A stretch of DNA of 64,000 bases from Hydrogenophaga pseudoflava (GCF_031020795.1 NZ_JAVHJP010000004.1:316073-380072); one strand, 5' to 3'. Positions 15,653-25,323 are shown, counted from the stretch's first letter. Notes: generated by a model from the sequence alone, not told the origin. Program-made: numbers and translations.

Positions 15653-16470
15653 AGGCCGCGCACGCGCGTGTGGTGATCACCGGCGCCGCCGGTGGCATTG
15701 GCGCCGCCAGCGCCGAGGCGCTGCTCAAGGCCGGGGCGGCGGTGATGCTCGTGGGGCGTTCGGCGTCCCGGCTGGAGGATCTCGCGCGCGATCTGGGCCG
15801 GACCACCGGCGCCCATCCCGCGCGGCTGGCCTTGCGGGTGGCGGATCTGACGCAGCCCCAGGATCTGGAGAGTCTGTCGGCGCAGGCGGCGGTCTGGGGC
15901 TGCAACGTGCTGGTGCACAACGCCGGGCTGCCGGCGTTCGGGCGCCTGCAGGACCAGACCCCCGAGCAGATGGCGGCGGCGCTGCAGACCAATCTGTTGG
16001 CGCCCATGCTGCTCACGCGTGGCCTGTTGCCGCACCTGCTGGCCCAGCCGGCGGCGCAGGTGATCTGCGTGGGCTCTGCCCTGGGGGCCATCGGCCTGCC
16101 GGGCTTCAGCGTCTACAGCGCGGGCAAGTTCGGCCTGCGCGGCTTTGCGCAGGCGCTGCGCCGCGAACTGGCCGAGACGCCGGTGGCGGTGCAGTACCTC
16201 GGCCCGCGCACCACGAAGACGGCGTTCAACAGCGAGGCCGCCGAGGCCTACAACCAGGCCACCGGCACCGCCAGCGACCGTCCCGAACAGGTGGCGGCCG
16301 CGCTGGTGGCGCTGCTGGAGAGCCGGGCAGGCGAGCGTTTCCTGGGCTTCCCCGAGAAGTTCGCCGCCCGCCTCAACGGCCTGGCGCCTGCGCTGCTGGA
16401 CGGCAGCTTCAAGCGCCACAGCCGCCACCTGCAAACCACCGGTCTTGTCCGGCCGGTCCTGAGTTCCTGA
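15649..16470 (+). CDS. Short-chain dehydrogenase/reductase
   Basis: 273 residues, classical SDR. Cofactor loop TGAAGGIG at 11-18, an Arg at the end of beta-2 (VGRSASR, favouring NADPH), NAG at about 90, catalytic Ser in CVGSALG, and YxxxK as YSAGK. The C-terminal ~70 residues form the substrate region and end with a basic KRHSRHLQ segment. Starts inside the oxidase stop codon (ATGA), so translation is coupled. Probably reduces or oxidises an intermediate of the cluster's product. Confidence 0.88.
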   Translation: MKAAHARVVITGAAGGIGAASAEALLKAGAAVMLVGRSASRLEDLARDLGRTTGAHPARLALRVADLTQPQDLESLSAQAAVWGCNVLVHNAGLPAFGRLQDQTPEQMAAALQTNLLAPMLLTRGLLPHLLAQPAAQVICVGSALGAIGLPGFSVYSAGKFGLRGFAQALRRELAETPVAVQYLGPRTTKTAFNSEAAEAYNQATGTASDRPEQVAAALVALLESRAGERFLGFPEKFAARLNGLAPALLDGSFKRHSRHLQTTGLVRPVLSS

Positions 16471-16493
16471 ATCACATTCCCGGAGGTCCTTCC

Positions 16494-17174
16494 ATGTCTG
16501 TTCCGTTTCCGCTGTCCGTCCCCGGTGCGTCGCGCCGCCGCCTCACGTTCGCGCTGCTGGCGCTGTCGGGCCTGTCCCTGCTGCCCGCGGCGCAGGCGGC
16601 CACGGTTGAAGAATCCGTGGCCGAGCTGCAGCAGGCCTGGGAGGTCATCAACTACAAGACACCCGCGGCCGAGAAGGAAAGGAAATTCGAGGCGCTGGCC
16701 GCCCGCGCCCACAAGGTCAGCGAAGGCTTTGCCGGCCGCGCCGAGCCCATGGTCTGGGAAGGCATCATCCTCAGCTCCTGGGGCGGTGCCAAGGGCGGCC
16801 TGGGCGCGCTGGGCCTGGTCAAGCAGGCCAAGGTGCTGTACGAGCAGGCGATCCAGATCGACGGCAACGCGCTCGACGGCTCGGCCTACAACAGCCTGGG
16901 CGTGCTCTATTACAAAGTCCCCGGCTGGCCGATCGCGTTCGGTGACAAGGACAAGGCCCGTGACCTGCTGCAGAAGGCCCTGGCCGTGAACCCCAAGGGG
17001 ATCGACGCCAACTACTTCTATGCCGACTACCTGGTGGAGACGGGCGAGCCGCAGAAAGCGGTGGCGCACCTGGAGAAGGTGATGCAGGCGCCGCCCCGCG
17101 CCGGCCGCCAGATCGCCGACGAAGGCCGCCGCGCCGAAGCGCGCGAGCTGATGGAAAAGATCAAGTCGAAGTGA
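16494..17174 (+). CDS. Periplasmic TPR protein (TatT-like)
   Basis: 226 residues. Signal peptide with a hydrophobic core at ~17-33 (LTFALLALSGLSLLPAAQA) and likely cleavage after AQA. The mature part contains TPR-like helices: VKQAKVLYEQAIQIDGNALD (1), then YYKVPGWPIAFGDKDKARDLLQ and VNPKGIDANYFYADYLVETG (2-3), matching the family of periplasmic TPR proteins found beside small-molecule and TRAP-type genes. RBS CGGAGGTCC lies seven bases upstream. It is the last gene of the five-gene cluster and is followed by a hairpin. Confidence 0.7.
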   Translation: MSVPFPLSVPGASRRRLTFALLALSGLSLLPAAQAATVEESVAELQQAWEVINYKTPAAEKERKFEALAARAHKVSEGFAGRAEPMVWEGIILSSWGGAKGGLGALGLVKQAKVLYEQAIQIDGNALDGSAYNSLGVLYYKVPGWPIAFGDKDKARDLLQKALAVNPKGIDANYFYADYLVETGEPQKAVAHLEKVMQAPPRAGRQIADEGRRAEARELMEKIKSK

Positions 17175-17196
17175 GCGCCGCCGGGCGGCGGACGCT
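17174..17196. terminator. G+C-rich hairpin between convergent genes
   Basis: AGCG-CCGCC (17174-17182) pairs with GGCGG-CGCT (17187-17196, one bulged A) over a GGGC loop. It lies between the stop codons of the TPR gene and folA. No T run, so it may mark rather than complete termination. Confidence 0.4.
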
Positions 17197-17708
17197 CAGG
17201 CGCCCGCGCGCCGGTAGGTGACGAAGGCGAAAGGCAGGCCGCTGGCGCTGACCTGCTCTTCGCGAGCCACCTCGTGCCAGTCGCTGCCCAGCACGGGCGC
17301 GAAAGCGTCGCCCTCGAAGTGATGCGCGATCTCGGTCACCACCACCTCGCTCGCCAGCGGCAGCGCCTGCGCATAGATCTGCGCGCCGCCGATCACCCAG
17401 GCGGTGCTGCCGGTGGGGCAGAGGTCGCGCGCGTCCTCCAGCGAGTGCGCCACCGCGGCCCCGTCAGCGGCAAAGCCGGCATCGCGCGTGACGACGATGT
17501 TCAGCCGACCGGGCAGCGGGCGGAACTTCGGCGGCAGCGAGTCCCAGGTCTTGCGGCCCATGATGACCGGGCAGCCCAGCGTGGTCCGCTTGAAGTGCGC
17601 CAGGTCTTCGGGCAGGTGCCAGGGCAGCCGGTTGTCCTTGCCGATCACGCCGTTGGCGGCGCGGGCGTAGATGAGATGAAGGCGGGCGGGGGCGGAGTTG
17701 TCAGGCAT
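17196..17708 (-). CDS. folA: Dihydrofolate reductase
   Basis: 170 residues. Motifs: LIYARAANGVIGKDNRLPWHLPEDL (first strand and cofactor loop), IMGRKTWDSLP (folate-binding loop), PLPGRLNIVVTR (nucleotide loop), VIGGAQIYA and a C-terminal strand pair with FVTYRR. The active-site acid is the Asp/Glu of PEDLAHFKR (Glu). It reduces dihydrofolate to tetrahydrofolate with NADPH, and is paired with thyA two genes upstream, as is common. Its start overlaps the eamA stop by eight bases, so the operon order is thyA-eamA-folA. Confidence 0.95.
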   Translation of the reverse strand: MPDNSAPARLHLIYARAANGVIGKDNRLPWHLPEDLAHFKRTTLGCPVIMGRKTWDSLPPKFRPLPGRLNIVVTRDAGFAADGAAVAHSLEDARDLCPTGSTAWVIGGAQIYAQALPLASEVVVTEIAHHFEGDAFAPVLGSDWHEVAREEQVSASGLPFAFVTYRRAGA

Positions 17709-18615
17709 CGGGCGATTGTGCCGTGCCCGTTTGCCGCTTCAGAACGCCGGCCGGCAGCAGCACGCTGGCGATCGCCACCATCACGAACACCATGGCCAGC
17801 CAGTCCTGCCAGTGCGGCACCTCGCCGGTGATGAGGGTGGCGCTGAGCGTGCCCACCAGCGGGATGGCCATCACGCTCATGGCGCTGGTGGCCGGTGGCA
17901 GGTCTCGCGCCATGCCGAACCAGATCAGCTGCGCGAAGCCGTAGTTGATGAGCACACCATAGGCCAGGCTGACCCACATCAGCGGCGTGAAGCTGGCCGG
18001 CTGCGGCAGCGGTTCGAGCGACAGCGCCAGCCCCCAGAGCACGCCGCTGCCCAGCAGCAGCATCCACACCGTGACCACCAGCGGCGAGAGCGTGAGGTGG
18101 GCGCGGCGGAACATCAGCGTGCCCAGCGCCCAGCAGGCCGCGGCGCTGAGCATCCAGGCCACACCCGCGGGCCGGCCACTCAGGCGCTGCAACTCGTGCC
18201 ACAGCAGCAGGCCGATGGCCAGGCTCACGCAGACCAACGCCAGCCGCACGCGCGGCGTGATGCGCTCCCCGAAGAAGGCCGCACCGATCAGCACAGTGAA
18301 GATGGGCATGGTGAAGCCCAGGATGGCGGCGCGGCCCGAAGCCAGCTCCTGCACACCGAAGATGGACAGCGTGTGCCAGCCCAGCACGTTGGGCAGGCCC
18401 AGCCAGGCAATCGCCAGCCACTCGCGGCCCGCCGGCCGCATGCGTTCGCCCTTGGCGGCCACGTAGGCGAACAGCCAGGCGGCCCCCAGCAGCATGGTGC
18501 TGGCGCGGAAATACAGCGGCGAGAGCTGCTGCAGCGAGAGTTTCATCATGGGCCAGTTGACCCCCCACATGAGCGTGAGGGCCAGCAGCGCCCAGAGCTG
18601 GCGGCGCGAGATCAC
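17701..18615 (-). CDS. EamA-family (DMT) transporter
   Basis: 304 residues, starting GTG at 18615 (no ATG nearby; the N-terminus MISRRQLWALLALTLMWG needs this start). Ten hydrophobic helices with two EamA repeats: residues 8-130 and 145-280. WGVNWPMMK (5-residue GxNxP-like motif), LGFTMPIFTVLIG and MAIPLVGTLSATL are the conserved positions. It probably exports or imports a small metabolite across the inner membrane; the substrate is unknown. It lies between thyA and folA (10-base gap, 8-base overlap), a placement that suggests co-transcription rather than shared function. Confidence 0.88.
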   Translation of the reverse strand: MISRRQLWALLALTLMWGVNWPMMKLSLQQLSPLYFRASTMLLGAAWLFAYVAAKGERMRPAGREWLAIAWLGLPNVLGWHTLSIFGVQELASGRAAILGFTMPIFTVLIGAAFFGERITPRVRLALVCVSLAIGLLLWHELQRLSGRPAGVAWMLSAAACWALGTLMFRRAHLTLSPLVVTVWMLLLGSGVLWGLALSLEPLPQPASFTPLMWVSLAYGVLINYGFAQLIWFGMARDLPPATSAMSVMAIPLVGTLSATLITGEVPHWQDWLAMVFVMVAIASVLLPAGVLKRQTGTAQSPDA

Positions 18616-18625
18616 GGAAACAGGG

Positions 18626-19468
18626 TCAGACCGCGACGGGTGCCTTGATGGCCGGGTGGCACTCGTAGCCCACGACTTCGAAGTCTTCGTACGCGTAATC
18701 GAAGATCGAGGCCGGCTTGCGTTTGATGTGCAGCGTCGGGTAGGCGAAAGGCTGGCGGCTCAGCTGCAGTTCCACCTGTTCGTGGTGGTTGCTGTAGATG
18801 TGGCAGTCGCCGCCGGTCCAGATGAAGTCGCCCACGTCCAGGTCGCACTGCTGGGCCAGCATGTGGGTCAGCAGAGCGTACGACGCGATGTTGAACGGCA
18901 CACCCAGGAAGATGTCGGCGCTGCGCTGGTAGAGCTGGCAGCTGAGCTTGCCCTTGCCCCCGGGCTCGGTGGCGGGCGCCACATAGAACTGGAAGAAGGC
19001 GTGGCAGGGCATCAGCGCCATCTGGTCCAGGTCGGCCACGTTCCAGGCGCTGACGATGATGCGGCGGCTGTCGGGGTTGGTCTTGAGCTGTTTGACGACT
19101 TCGCTGATCTGGTCGATGTGGCCGCCGCCCGGCTTGGGCCAGTTGCGCCACTGCACGCCGTAGACCGGCCCCAGCTCGCCGTCTTCACGCGCCCATTCGT
19201 CCCAGATGGTGCAGCCGCGTTCCTGCAGCCACTTCACGTTGGAGTCGCCGCGCAGGAACCACAGCAGCTCGACGATGATGGCCTTGAGGAACACCTTCTT
19301 GGTGGTGACCAGCGGAAAACCCTCGTTCAGGTCGAAGCGCATCTGGTGGCCGAACACGCTGCGCGTGCCGGTGCCGGTGCGGTCGCCCTTCTGCACGCCG
19401 TGCGTGTAGACATGGCGCATGAAGTCTTCGTACTGGGAGCGGATCGGGCGGGTGGTGGGGGCGGACAT
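18626..19468 (-). CDS. thyA: Thymidylate synthase
   Basis: 280 residues from the ATG at 19468. Sequence blocks: [19 protein letters not shown] near the N-terminus, the active-site Cys in [31 protein letters not shown] and [14 protein letters not shown]. It methylates dUMP to dTMP using methylenetetrahydrofolate; DHFR (folA) downstream recycles the product. Divergent from the GST gene with 84 bases between starts. Confidence 0.96.
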   Translation of the reverse strand: MSAPTTRPIRSQYEDFMRHVYTHGVQKGDRTGTGTRSVFGHQMRFDLNEGFPLVTTKKVFLKAIIVELLWFLRGDSNVKWLQERGCTIWDEWAREDGELGPVYGVQWRNWPKPGGGHIDQISEVVKQLKTNPDSRRIIVSAWNVADLDQMALMPCHAFFQFYVAPATEPGGKGKLSCQLYQRSADIFLGVPFNIASYALLTHMLAQQCDLDVGDFIWTGGDCHIYSNHHEQVELQLSRQPFAYPTLHIKRKPASIFDYAYEDFEVVGYECHPAIKAPVAV

Positions 19469-19552
19469 CCCGCCATTTTGCCTGCATGGTTGTAGCCCCC
19501 CGGACCAGCGGCTAGGATGGCCCTTTGCCACCACCGACCACAGGAGGACGCC

Positions 19553-20182
19553 ATGAGCGAACTGGTTTTCTACACCAACCCACAGTCCCGGGGCCGCATC
19601 GTGCACTGGATGATGGAAGAGGTGGGCCAGCCCTACCGCACGGTCTGGCTCAACTTCGGTCCCGAGATGAAGACACCCGAGTACCGCGCGGTCAACCCCA
19701 TGGGCAAGGTGCCGGCCCTGCGGCACGACGACGTGGTGGTGACCGAAGCCGCCGCGATCTGCGCGTACCTGGCCGATGCCTTTCCCGAAACCGGTCTGGC
19801 GCCCGTGCCGGGCGACCCCTTGCGCGGCACCTGGCTGCGCTGGCTGTTTTTCGGCGCCGGGCCGCTGGAGCAGGCGGTGACGGCCCGGGCGCTGGGCTGG
19901 CAGGTGCCCGCAGGCCGGGAGGGCATGGCCGGTTTCGGCTGCTACGAGGACACCCTGAACGCGCTGGAAAAGGCCCTCCAGCCCGGCCCCTTCGTCTGCG
20001 GTGAACGCTTCACCGCCGCAGACGTGTACCTCGGCTCCAGCCTGGCCTGGGGTCTGATGTTTGGGTCGATCGAGAAACGGCCCGCGTTCGCCGACTACGT
20101 GCAAAGGCTGAAAGAGCGCCCGGCCGCACAGCGCGCCGACCGCCTCAACGAAGAGCGCCTCAAGGCCCAGCAGGCGGGCTGA
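19553..20182 (+). CDS. Glutathione S-transferase family protein
   Basis: 209 residues from the ATG at 19553 (AGGAGG upstream). N-terminal thioredoxin-like domain with [17 protein letters not shown] (first helix, Ser/Arg near the catalytic position), the cis-Pro in MGKVPAL and the acidic [15 protein letters not shown]. The C-terminal domain is helical and contains [15 protein letters not shown], the usual N-capping motif. Specific substrate not predictable. Followed after 13 bases by the glycosyltransferase gene, perhaps co-transcribed. Confidence 0.88.
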   Translation: MSELVFYTNPQSRGRIVHWMMEEVGQPYRTVWLNFGPEMKTPEYRAVNPMGKVPALRHDDVVVTEAAAICAYLADAFPETGLAPVPGDPLRGTWLRWLFFGAGPLEQAVTARALGWQVPAGREGMAGFGCYEDTLNALEKALQPGPFVCGERFTAADVYLGSSLAWGLMFGSIEKRPAFADYVQRLKERPAAQRADRLNEERLKAQQAG

Positions 20183-20195
20183 ACCGCCGTTGTCC

Positions 20196-22103
20196 ATGGT
20201 GCCATCCGCCTCCGATCCCTCGCCGCCTTCTTCAGTTCCGGCCGAGGTGACGGTCCGCACCCGGCCGGGGGTCGTCGTCACCGGGCAGATCACGCGTCAG
20301 GGCGCCCGTCCGTCCCCACCGGTGCCTGCGTCCGCCAGCGATGCCGCGGCGTCCCCAGTGGCCCATGCGCACCGCCTGTCCGGTCAGGGGCGTTACCACG
20401 AGGCGGAGCAGGTGCTGCTCAAGGCGCTGGCTGCGGACCCGGCGTCCGTGCCGGTGCGCCGGGCCCTCTCCGTGGTGTTCCTCGCGCTGGCCCGTCACCG
20501 CGAGGCGCTGTCGGTGCTCCGGCCTCTGGTGCAGGAACGGCCCGACGACGAGCTGGTGCTGCTCAACCACGCAACCGCGCTGTTCAAGCTGGACCAGCTG
20601 CACGAGGCCCACATGGCGCTGGAGGATCTGGTGCGGCGCTTCCCGGCCAACGTGCAGGCGCGCGTGAACCTGGCCTCGATCCACCTGAACAACCTGCGCG
20701 ACCCGGCGCAGGCGCTGGCGGTGCTGCTGCCGGCCGGGTCGGCGCCGCACGCCGGCCTGCAGTTCGGCCTCGGCTGCGTGTACGGCAGGCTGGGCGACTT
20801 TGAGCGGGCGTTGCCGCACTACGAGCGCGCCCTGGCGATCCAGCCCGGCCACGCCGAGTCGCTGAGCAACTACCTGTTCTCGCTGCATTACCGCTGGCCG
20901 CTCGACCTGGACCGGGTGCGCGAGGTGAGCCGGCTGCACGGACGCGCGCTGCAGGCCGACGCAGTGCGCCGCAGCCTGGCGTGCCCGCCGGCGCCCGCCC
21001 GGGCGGTGGGGCGGCGGCTGCGGGTGGGCCTGCTCTCGGCCGATCTGCGGCAGCACCCCGTGGGGCACTTCCTGGAGACGGTGCTGGACGCGTTGCGCCA
21101 GCGCGAGGTCGACCTGTTCGCCTATGCGAACCAGGCGCCGGGCGCCGTGGTGCCTCCACGCATCCGGGCCGCGTTCGCCCAGTGGCGCGACATCCTGAAT
21201 GAAACCGACCAGCGCGTGGCCGAGTCCATCGCGGTGGACGACCTGGACGTTTTGCTGGACCTCAGCGGCCACACCACCGGCAACCGGCCTGGCGTGCTGG
21301 TGCGCAGGCCTGCGCGGCGCCAGGTGTCCTGGCTGGGCTACTTCGGCACCACCGGGCTGCCCTTCATCGACGCGGTGATCGCCGACCCGCACTGCGTGCC
21401 CGCCCAAGAGGCCCGCTTCTTCAGCGAACGGGTGCTGTATATGCCGCACAGCCGCCTGTGCCTCACGCCGCCCGAGAACGCCCCGGAAGTGGTGCCCGAA
21501 CCACCCATGGCCGCGCTGCCGTGGATCACCTTCGGCTGCTTCCAGAACGCCAGCAAGATCAACGACCCCGTGCTGGCGCTGTGGCGGCGGGTGCTGGACG
21601 CCGTGCCGGCCTCGGTGCTGCGCCTGCAGAACAGCCGTTTCGAGGAAGAGCAGCAGCTGCTGCGCATGCGCGAGCGGCTGCGCGCCGCGGGCATCGACCT
21701 GCGGCGCGTGTTCATGGCGGGCAACCTGCCGCGAGAGCACTACCTGGGCCAGTACGCCGAGGTGGACGTGCTGCTCGACACATTTCCCTACCCGGGCGGC
21801 ACCACCACCGCCGAGGCGATCTGGATGGGGGTTCCGACGCTGTCGCTCGCCACGCCGGGCATGCTGGGGCGCCAGGGGCAGGCCATGCTGGACAACGTGG
21901 GGCTGGGCGACTGGGTGGCCCGCAGCGAGGACGGGTACGTGGCCAAGGCCGCGGCGCTGGCCGCGGACCGTCCAGTGGCCGTGGCCCGGCTGCGGGCGCT
22001 GCGCCAGCACCTGCGCGAGACCGCGCGAACGAGCCCGCTGTTCGACGCCGAGACCTTCGCCGCCGAACTGGAGCGGCTGCTGCGCGACTTCTGCGCGAAC
22101 TGA
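20196..22103 (+). CDS. TPR-OGT fusion (SPINDLY-like O-GlcNAc transferase homologue)
   Basis: 635 residues, ATG at 20196 (a TTG at 20190 is possible). N-terminal low-complexity ~45 residues, then five or so TPR repeats (50-240), then a two-part GT41 domain: [22 protein letters not shown] (first Rossmann, catalytic His in HPVGH), [21 protein letters not shown], the [23 protein letters not shown] motif and, in the second half, [12 protein letters not shown], and [19 protein letters not shown] (nucleotide binding). The family attaches GlcNAc or fucose to protein Ser/Thr or builds glycan structures; bacterial acceptors are mostly unknown. It lies behind a GST, apart from glycan genes. Confidence 0.85.
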   Translation: MVPSASDPSPPSSVPAEVTVRTRPGVVVTGQITRQGARPSPPVPASASDAAASPVAHAHRLSGQGRYHEAEQVLLKALAADPASVPVRRALSVVFLALARHREALSVLRPLVQERPDDELVLLNHATALFKLDQLHEAHMALEDLVRRFPANVQARVNLASIHLNNLRDPAQALAVLLPAGSAPHAGLQFGLGCVYGRLGDFERALPHYERALAIQPGHAESLSNYLFSLHYRWPLDLDRVREVSRLHGRALQADAVRRSLACPPAPARAVGRRLRVGLLSADLRQHPVGHFLETVLDALRQREVDLFAYANQAPGAVVPPRIRAAFAQWRDILNETDQRVAESIAVDDLDVLLDLSGHTTGNRPGVLVRRPARRQVSWLGYFGTTGLPFIDAVIADPHCVPAQEARFFSERVLYMPHSRLCLTPPENAPEVVPEPPMAALPWITFGCFQNASKINDPVLALWRRVLDAVPASVLRLQNSRFEEEQQLLRMRERLRAAGIDLRRVFMAGNLPREHYLGQYAEVDVLLDTFPYPGGTTTAEAIWMGVPTLSLATPGMLGRQGQAMLDNVGLGDWVARSEDGYVAKAAALAADRPVAVARLRALRQHLRETARTSPLFDAETFAAELERLLRDFCAN

Positions 22104-22113
22104 GCCCGGCGGC

Positions 22114-23535
22114 TCAGTTCAGTACCCGGCCGGGGTTGAGGATGTTCTGCGGGTCCAGCGCCCGCTTGAGCGATTTCATCAGCGCCAGCGCCACCGGGTC
22201 CTTGTACTGGGGCAGCGTGTCCACCTTGAGGCTGCCAACACCGTGTTCGGCGCTGATCGAGCCATCGAAGCGCGCGACCTGGTCGAACACCAGGTGGTTG
22301 ACCCGCTCCTCCTGTTCGCGCAGGAAGGTGGCCGGATCGATGCCTTCGGGCGCCTGCACGTTGTAGTGCAGGTTGCCGTCGCCCAGGTGGCCGAAGTTGA
22401 CCAGGCGCACGCCCGCCACCTCGCGCTGCAGCAGCGCGTCGGTCTCGGCGCAGAAGGCGGGGATCTTCGAGACCGGGATGCTGATGTCGTGCTTGATGTT
22501 GAGGCCTTCTTCGGCCTGCGCCAGCGGGATGCTCTCGCGGATGTGCCACAGCGCGTGCGCCTGCTGCAGGCTCTCGGCCACCACGGCGTCGCTCACCACG
22601 CCGCTTTCAAACGCGGTCTCCAGCAGGCGCTCGAACTGACCGCGCGCATGGTCCTCGGACTCGCTGTCGCTGTTTTCCAGAAGTACGCAGTAGGGGTGAT
22701 CGGCCCACAGGGGCACGCGCTGCTGGGGGAAGTGTTGGGCCACCAGCGAAAGCGCGAACTGGCCCATGACCTCGAAGCCGGTCAGGCCCGCGCCCAGGTG
22801 CCGGTGCGCCAGGCCCAGCAGCTGCACCGCCGCTTCCAGCGACGGCACGGCGGCCCAGGCGGTGAGCTGCGCGGCGGGCAGGGGATAGAGCTTCATGGTC
22901 GCGGCGGTGATCACGCCCAGCGTGCCTTCGCTGCCCACGAAAAGGTCGCGCAGGTCGTAACCGGTGTTGTCCTTGCGCAGACCCGAGAGGCCGTTCCAGA
23001 CCTCGCCCTGCGCCGTCACCACCTCCAGCCCCAGGCACAGCTCGCGCGCGTTGCCGTAGCGCACGACCTGCGTGCCGCCGGCGTTGGTGGCGAGGTTGCC
23101 GCCGATGGTGCAGCTGCCTTCGGCCGCGAGCGAAAGAGGGAACAGGTAGCCGGCTTTTTCCGCCTGTTCCTGCAGCACCTGCAGCACGCAGCCGGCCTCG
23201 ACCGTCATGGTGAGGTTGTCGCCGTCGATCGCGCGCACGGCGTTCATGCGCGTCAGGCTGAGCACCACCTGGGAGCCGCTGTCGTCGGGCACCGAGCCGA
23301 CCACCAGGCCGGTGTTGCCACCCTGGGGCACGATGCTCACGCCGGCCGCGGCGCAGGCCTTCACCACCGCCGCCACCTCGGCCGTTCGGCCGGGTCGCAC
23401 CACGGCCAGCGCCCGGCCTGTGGCGCGCTTGCGCCAGTCCTGTTCCCAGGCCGAGAGGTCGGTCGCGGGATCGTCGTGGGTCAGCACCTGCCCGGCGCCG
23501 ACGATGCCCTGCAGGATCTTGATCAGGTCGTTCAT
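22114..23535 (-). CDS. FAD-linked 2-hydroxyacid oxidase (GlcD/DLD/D-2-HGDH family)
   Basis: 473 residues, ATG at 23535. N-terminal PCMH-type FAD domain: QDWRKRATGRALAVVRPGRTAEV, VPQGGNTGLVVGSVP, LSLAAEGSCTIGGNLATNAGG and VGSEGTLGVITAA. C-terminal FAD-oxidase domain contains NFGHLGDGNLHYNV and ISAEHGVGSLKVDTL. The pattern is that of D-2-hydroxyglutarate/D-lactate dehydrogenases rather than GlcD, which usually travels with glcE and glcF (absent). It overlaps the upstream DUF2069 gene by four bases on its strand, so both are likely in one mRNA. Confidence 0.87.
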   Translation of the reverse strand: MNDLIKILQGIVGAGQVLTHDDPATDLSAWEQDWRKRATGRALAVVRPGRTAEVAAVVKACAAAGVSIVPQGGNTGLVVGSVPDDSGSQVVLSLTRMNAVRAIDGDNLTMTVEAGCVLQVLQEQAEKAGYLFPLSLAAEGSCTIGGNLATNAGGTQVVRYGNARELCLGLEVVTAQGEVWNGLSGLRKDNTGYDLRDLFVGSEGTLGVITAATMKLYPLPAAQLTAWAAVPSLEAAVQLLGLAHRHLGAGLTGFEVMGQFALSLVAQHFPQQRVPLWADHPYCVLLENSDSESEDHARGQFERLLETAFESGVVSDAVVAESLQQAHALWHIRESIPLAQAEEGLNIKHDISIPVSKIPAFCAETDALLQREVAGVRLVNFGHLGDGNLHYNVQAPEGIDPATFLREQEERVNHLVFDQVARFDGSISAEHGVGSLKVDTLPQYKDPVALALMKSLKRALDPQNILNPGRVLN

Positions 23536-24020
23536 GGTGATTCCGAAGGACGCACCGGGTCGGCCGCATAGCCCGCCTCGACGGCACGCCGGGCGGCGTC
23601 GGCGGCAATCGCCTCCTTGCCCGCGGCGCGCAGGCGGGTGCGGATGTGCCAGGTGCAGGCCACGAAGAGCACGACACACAGCAGCAGTTCAATGCCGGCG
23701 AGCAGGGCCGAGACAGAGTTGGTGTCGCTGGTCAGGCGCACCGCACCCTCGGCGGCGTACAGCCAGACCAGCAGGCTGAGCCAGCGGTAGGTGTACATGC
23801 GGTTGCTGAGCAGACCGGCCAGCGGGAGGGTCAGCGGCAGCGCCTTGAGCGCCAGCCATGAGCCACCGGGCCGCAGCGGCGCCAGCCACAGCTCCCAGGC
23901 CAGGCACAGCGCGGTCAGCGCCACCAGGCTGGCCACCGCGAGCTGGCGGGAGCGGGCCACGCCCGCAGGCGCCGAAGCCATGGCGGTCGCAGGAGAAGAG
24001 GGGGAGAGCGGGTCTGTCAT
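23532..24020 (-). CDS. DUF2069 membrane protein
   Basis: 162 residues with about four transmembrane helices (around 25-45, 55-75, 80-95, 100-125) and the family signatures LWLAPLRPGGSWLALKALPL and YTYRWLSLLVWLY. It is small, unassigned and typically sits beside wrbA/yihY in betaproteobacteria. Here it overlaps the FAD oxidase (ATGA, 23532-23535) and is divergent from yihY with 21 bases between starts. Function unknown. Confidence 0.8.
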   Translation of the reverse strand: MTDPLSPSSPATAMASAPAGVARSRQLAVASLVALTALCLAWELWLAPLRPGGSWLALKALPLTLPLAGLLSNRMYTYRWLSLLVWLYAAEGAVRLTSDTNSVSALLAGIELLLCVVLFVACTWHIRTRLRAAGKEAIAADAARRAVEAGYAADPVRPSESP

Positions 24021-24041
24021 GGCGGGTGGCATGATACCGGG

Positions 24042-25274
24042 ATGACTGTTTCCGAGCGCCTTGCCGACGCCCAGACCCTGCTGGCCGAGCTGTGGCAGAA
24101 CCTGCTGCGTTTCCCCTGGCGCACCACCGCGCTGACCCTGCGCGAGCGCTTTCGCGAAGACCGCCTGGGCGTGACCGCCTCCAGCCTCACCTTCACCACC
24201 ACCATCTCGCTGGTGCCGCTGTTCACGGTGGCGCTGGCCATCTTCAGCGCCTTCCCGATGTTCGGCCGCCTGCAGCTCACCCTGCAGCGCTGGCTGGTCG
24301 AAAGCCTCGTGCCCGACAACATCGCCAAGCAGGTGCTGAGCTACCTCAACCAGTTCGCGGCCAAGGCCGGGCAGATCGGCTGGGCGGGCGCGCTGGTGCT
24401 GCTGTTCACCGCGCTGGCGCTGATCCTGACCATCGACCGCAAGCTCAACGACATCTGGCGCGTGCGCACGCCGCGGCCGCTGACGCAGCGTGTGCTGGTC
24501 TATTGGGCCGTGCTCACCCTGGGCCCGCTGCTGCTGGCCGCGAGCCTGACCGCCACCTCCTACGCCTTTTCCGGGGGCGGCGTGGTGCGCTCGGGCAGCG
24601 TGCGGGTGCTGCTGGATTCGCTGCAGTTCGTGCTCATGACCGGTGGGATGGCCGCGCTCTACCGCTTCGTGCCCAATACCAAGGTGCGCTGGTCGCACGC
24701 GCTGGTGGGCGGCCTGTTCACCGCCGGTGCGCTGGAACTGGCCAAGGGCGTGCTCGCCTGGTACCTCGGCCAGGTGCCGACCTATTCGGTGGTCTACGGC
24801 ACCTTTGCCACCGTGCCCATCCTGCTGGTCTGGTTCTACGTGGCCTGGGTGATCGTTCTGCTGGGCGCGGTGGTCGCGGCCTACCTGCCCAGCCTGCTTT
24901 CGGGCATCGCCCGCCGCGGCAACTACCCCGGCTGGCGCTTCCAGCTGGCGCTGGAGACGCTGGTGCAGCTGCAGGTGGTGCGCGAGGCGCCGGCACGGGG
25001 CCTGAGCCTCGATGCGCTGGCGCAGGCGCTGCAGGTGGACCCGCTGCATCTGGAGGAACCGATCGGCGCGCTGGTGGCGCTCGACTGGCTGGGCCGGCTG
25101 GACGAATCGGACGAGCGCTACGTGCTGCTGCAGGACCCGGCGAACCTGCCGGTGGCCCCGCTGGCGCAGCGCCTGCTGTTGCCCGACTCACCCAGTACCG
25201 AGGCCTTCTGGGCGGTCAGCGGGCTGCGCAGCATGACGGTGGCGCAGGCGCTGGCGACGCCGTCGGTGCCTTGA
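24042..25274 (+). CDS. yihY: YihY/BrkB-family inner membrane protein
   Basis: 410 residues. The N-terminal ~280 residues form the six-helix YihY/virulence BrkB domain: ASSLTFTTTISLVPLFTVALAIF (first helix, start of the family signature), LTIDRKLNDIWRVRTPRP (the conserved cytoplasmic loop), LYRFVPNTKVRWSHALVGG, and YGTFATVPILLVWFYVAW (last helix). The C-terminal ~110 residues look like a winged-helix domain (LDALAQALQVDPLHLEEPI). Once mis-assigned as RNase BN. Role unclear. Divergent from the DUF2069-FAD oxidase pair. Confidence 0.88.
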   Translation: MTVSERLADAQTLLAELWQNLLRFPWRTTALTLRERFREDRLGVTASSLTFTTTISLVPLFTVALAIFSAFPMFGRLQLTLQRWLVESLVPDNIAKQVLSYLNQFAAKAGQIGWAGALVLLFTALALILTIDRKLNDIWRVRTPRPLTQRVLVYWAVLTLGPLLLAASLTATSYAFSGGGVVRSGSVRVLLDSLQFVLMTGGMAALYRFVPNTKVRWSHALVGGLFTAGALELAKGVLAWYLGQVPTYSVVYGTFATVPILLVWFYVAWVIVLLGAVVAAYLPSLLSGIARRGNYPGWRFQLALETLVQLQVVREAPARGLSLDALAQALQVDPLHLEEPIGALVALDWLGRLDESDERYVLLQDPANLPVAPLAQRLLLPDSPSTEAFWAVSGLRSMTVAQALATPSVP

Positions 25275-25323
25275 GGTGCCGGGCGCATGTACAACGCTCA
25301 CACAACAGTTTTGGAGGAATGAA

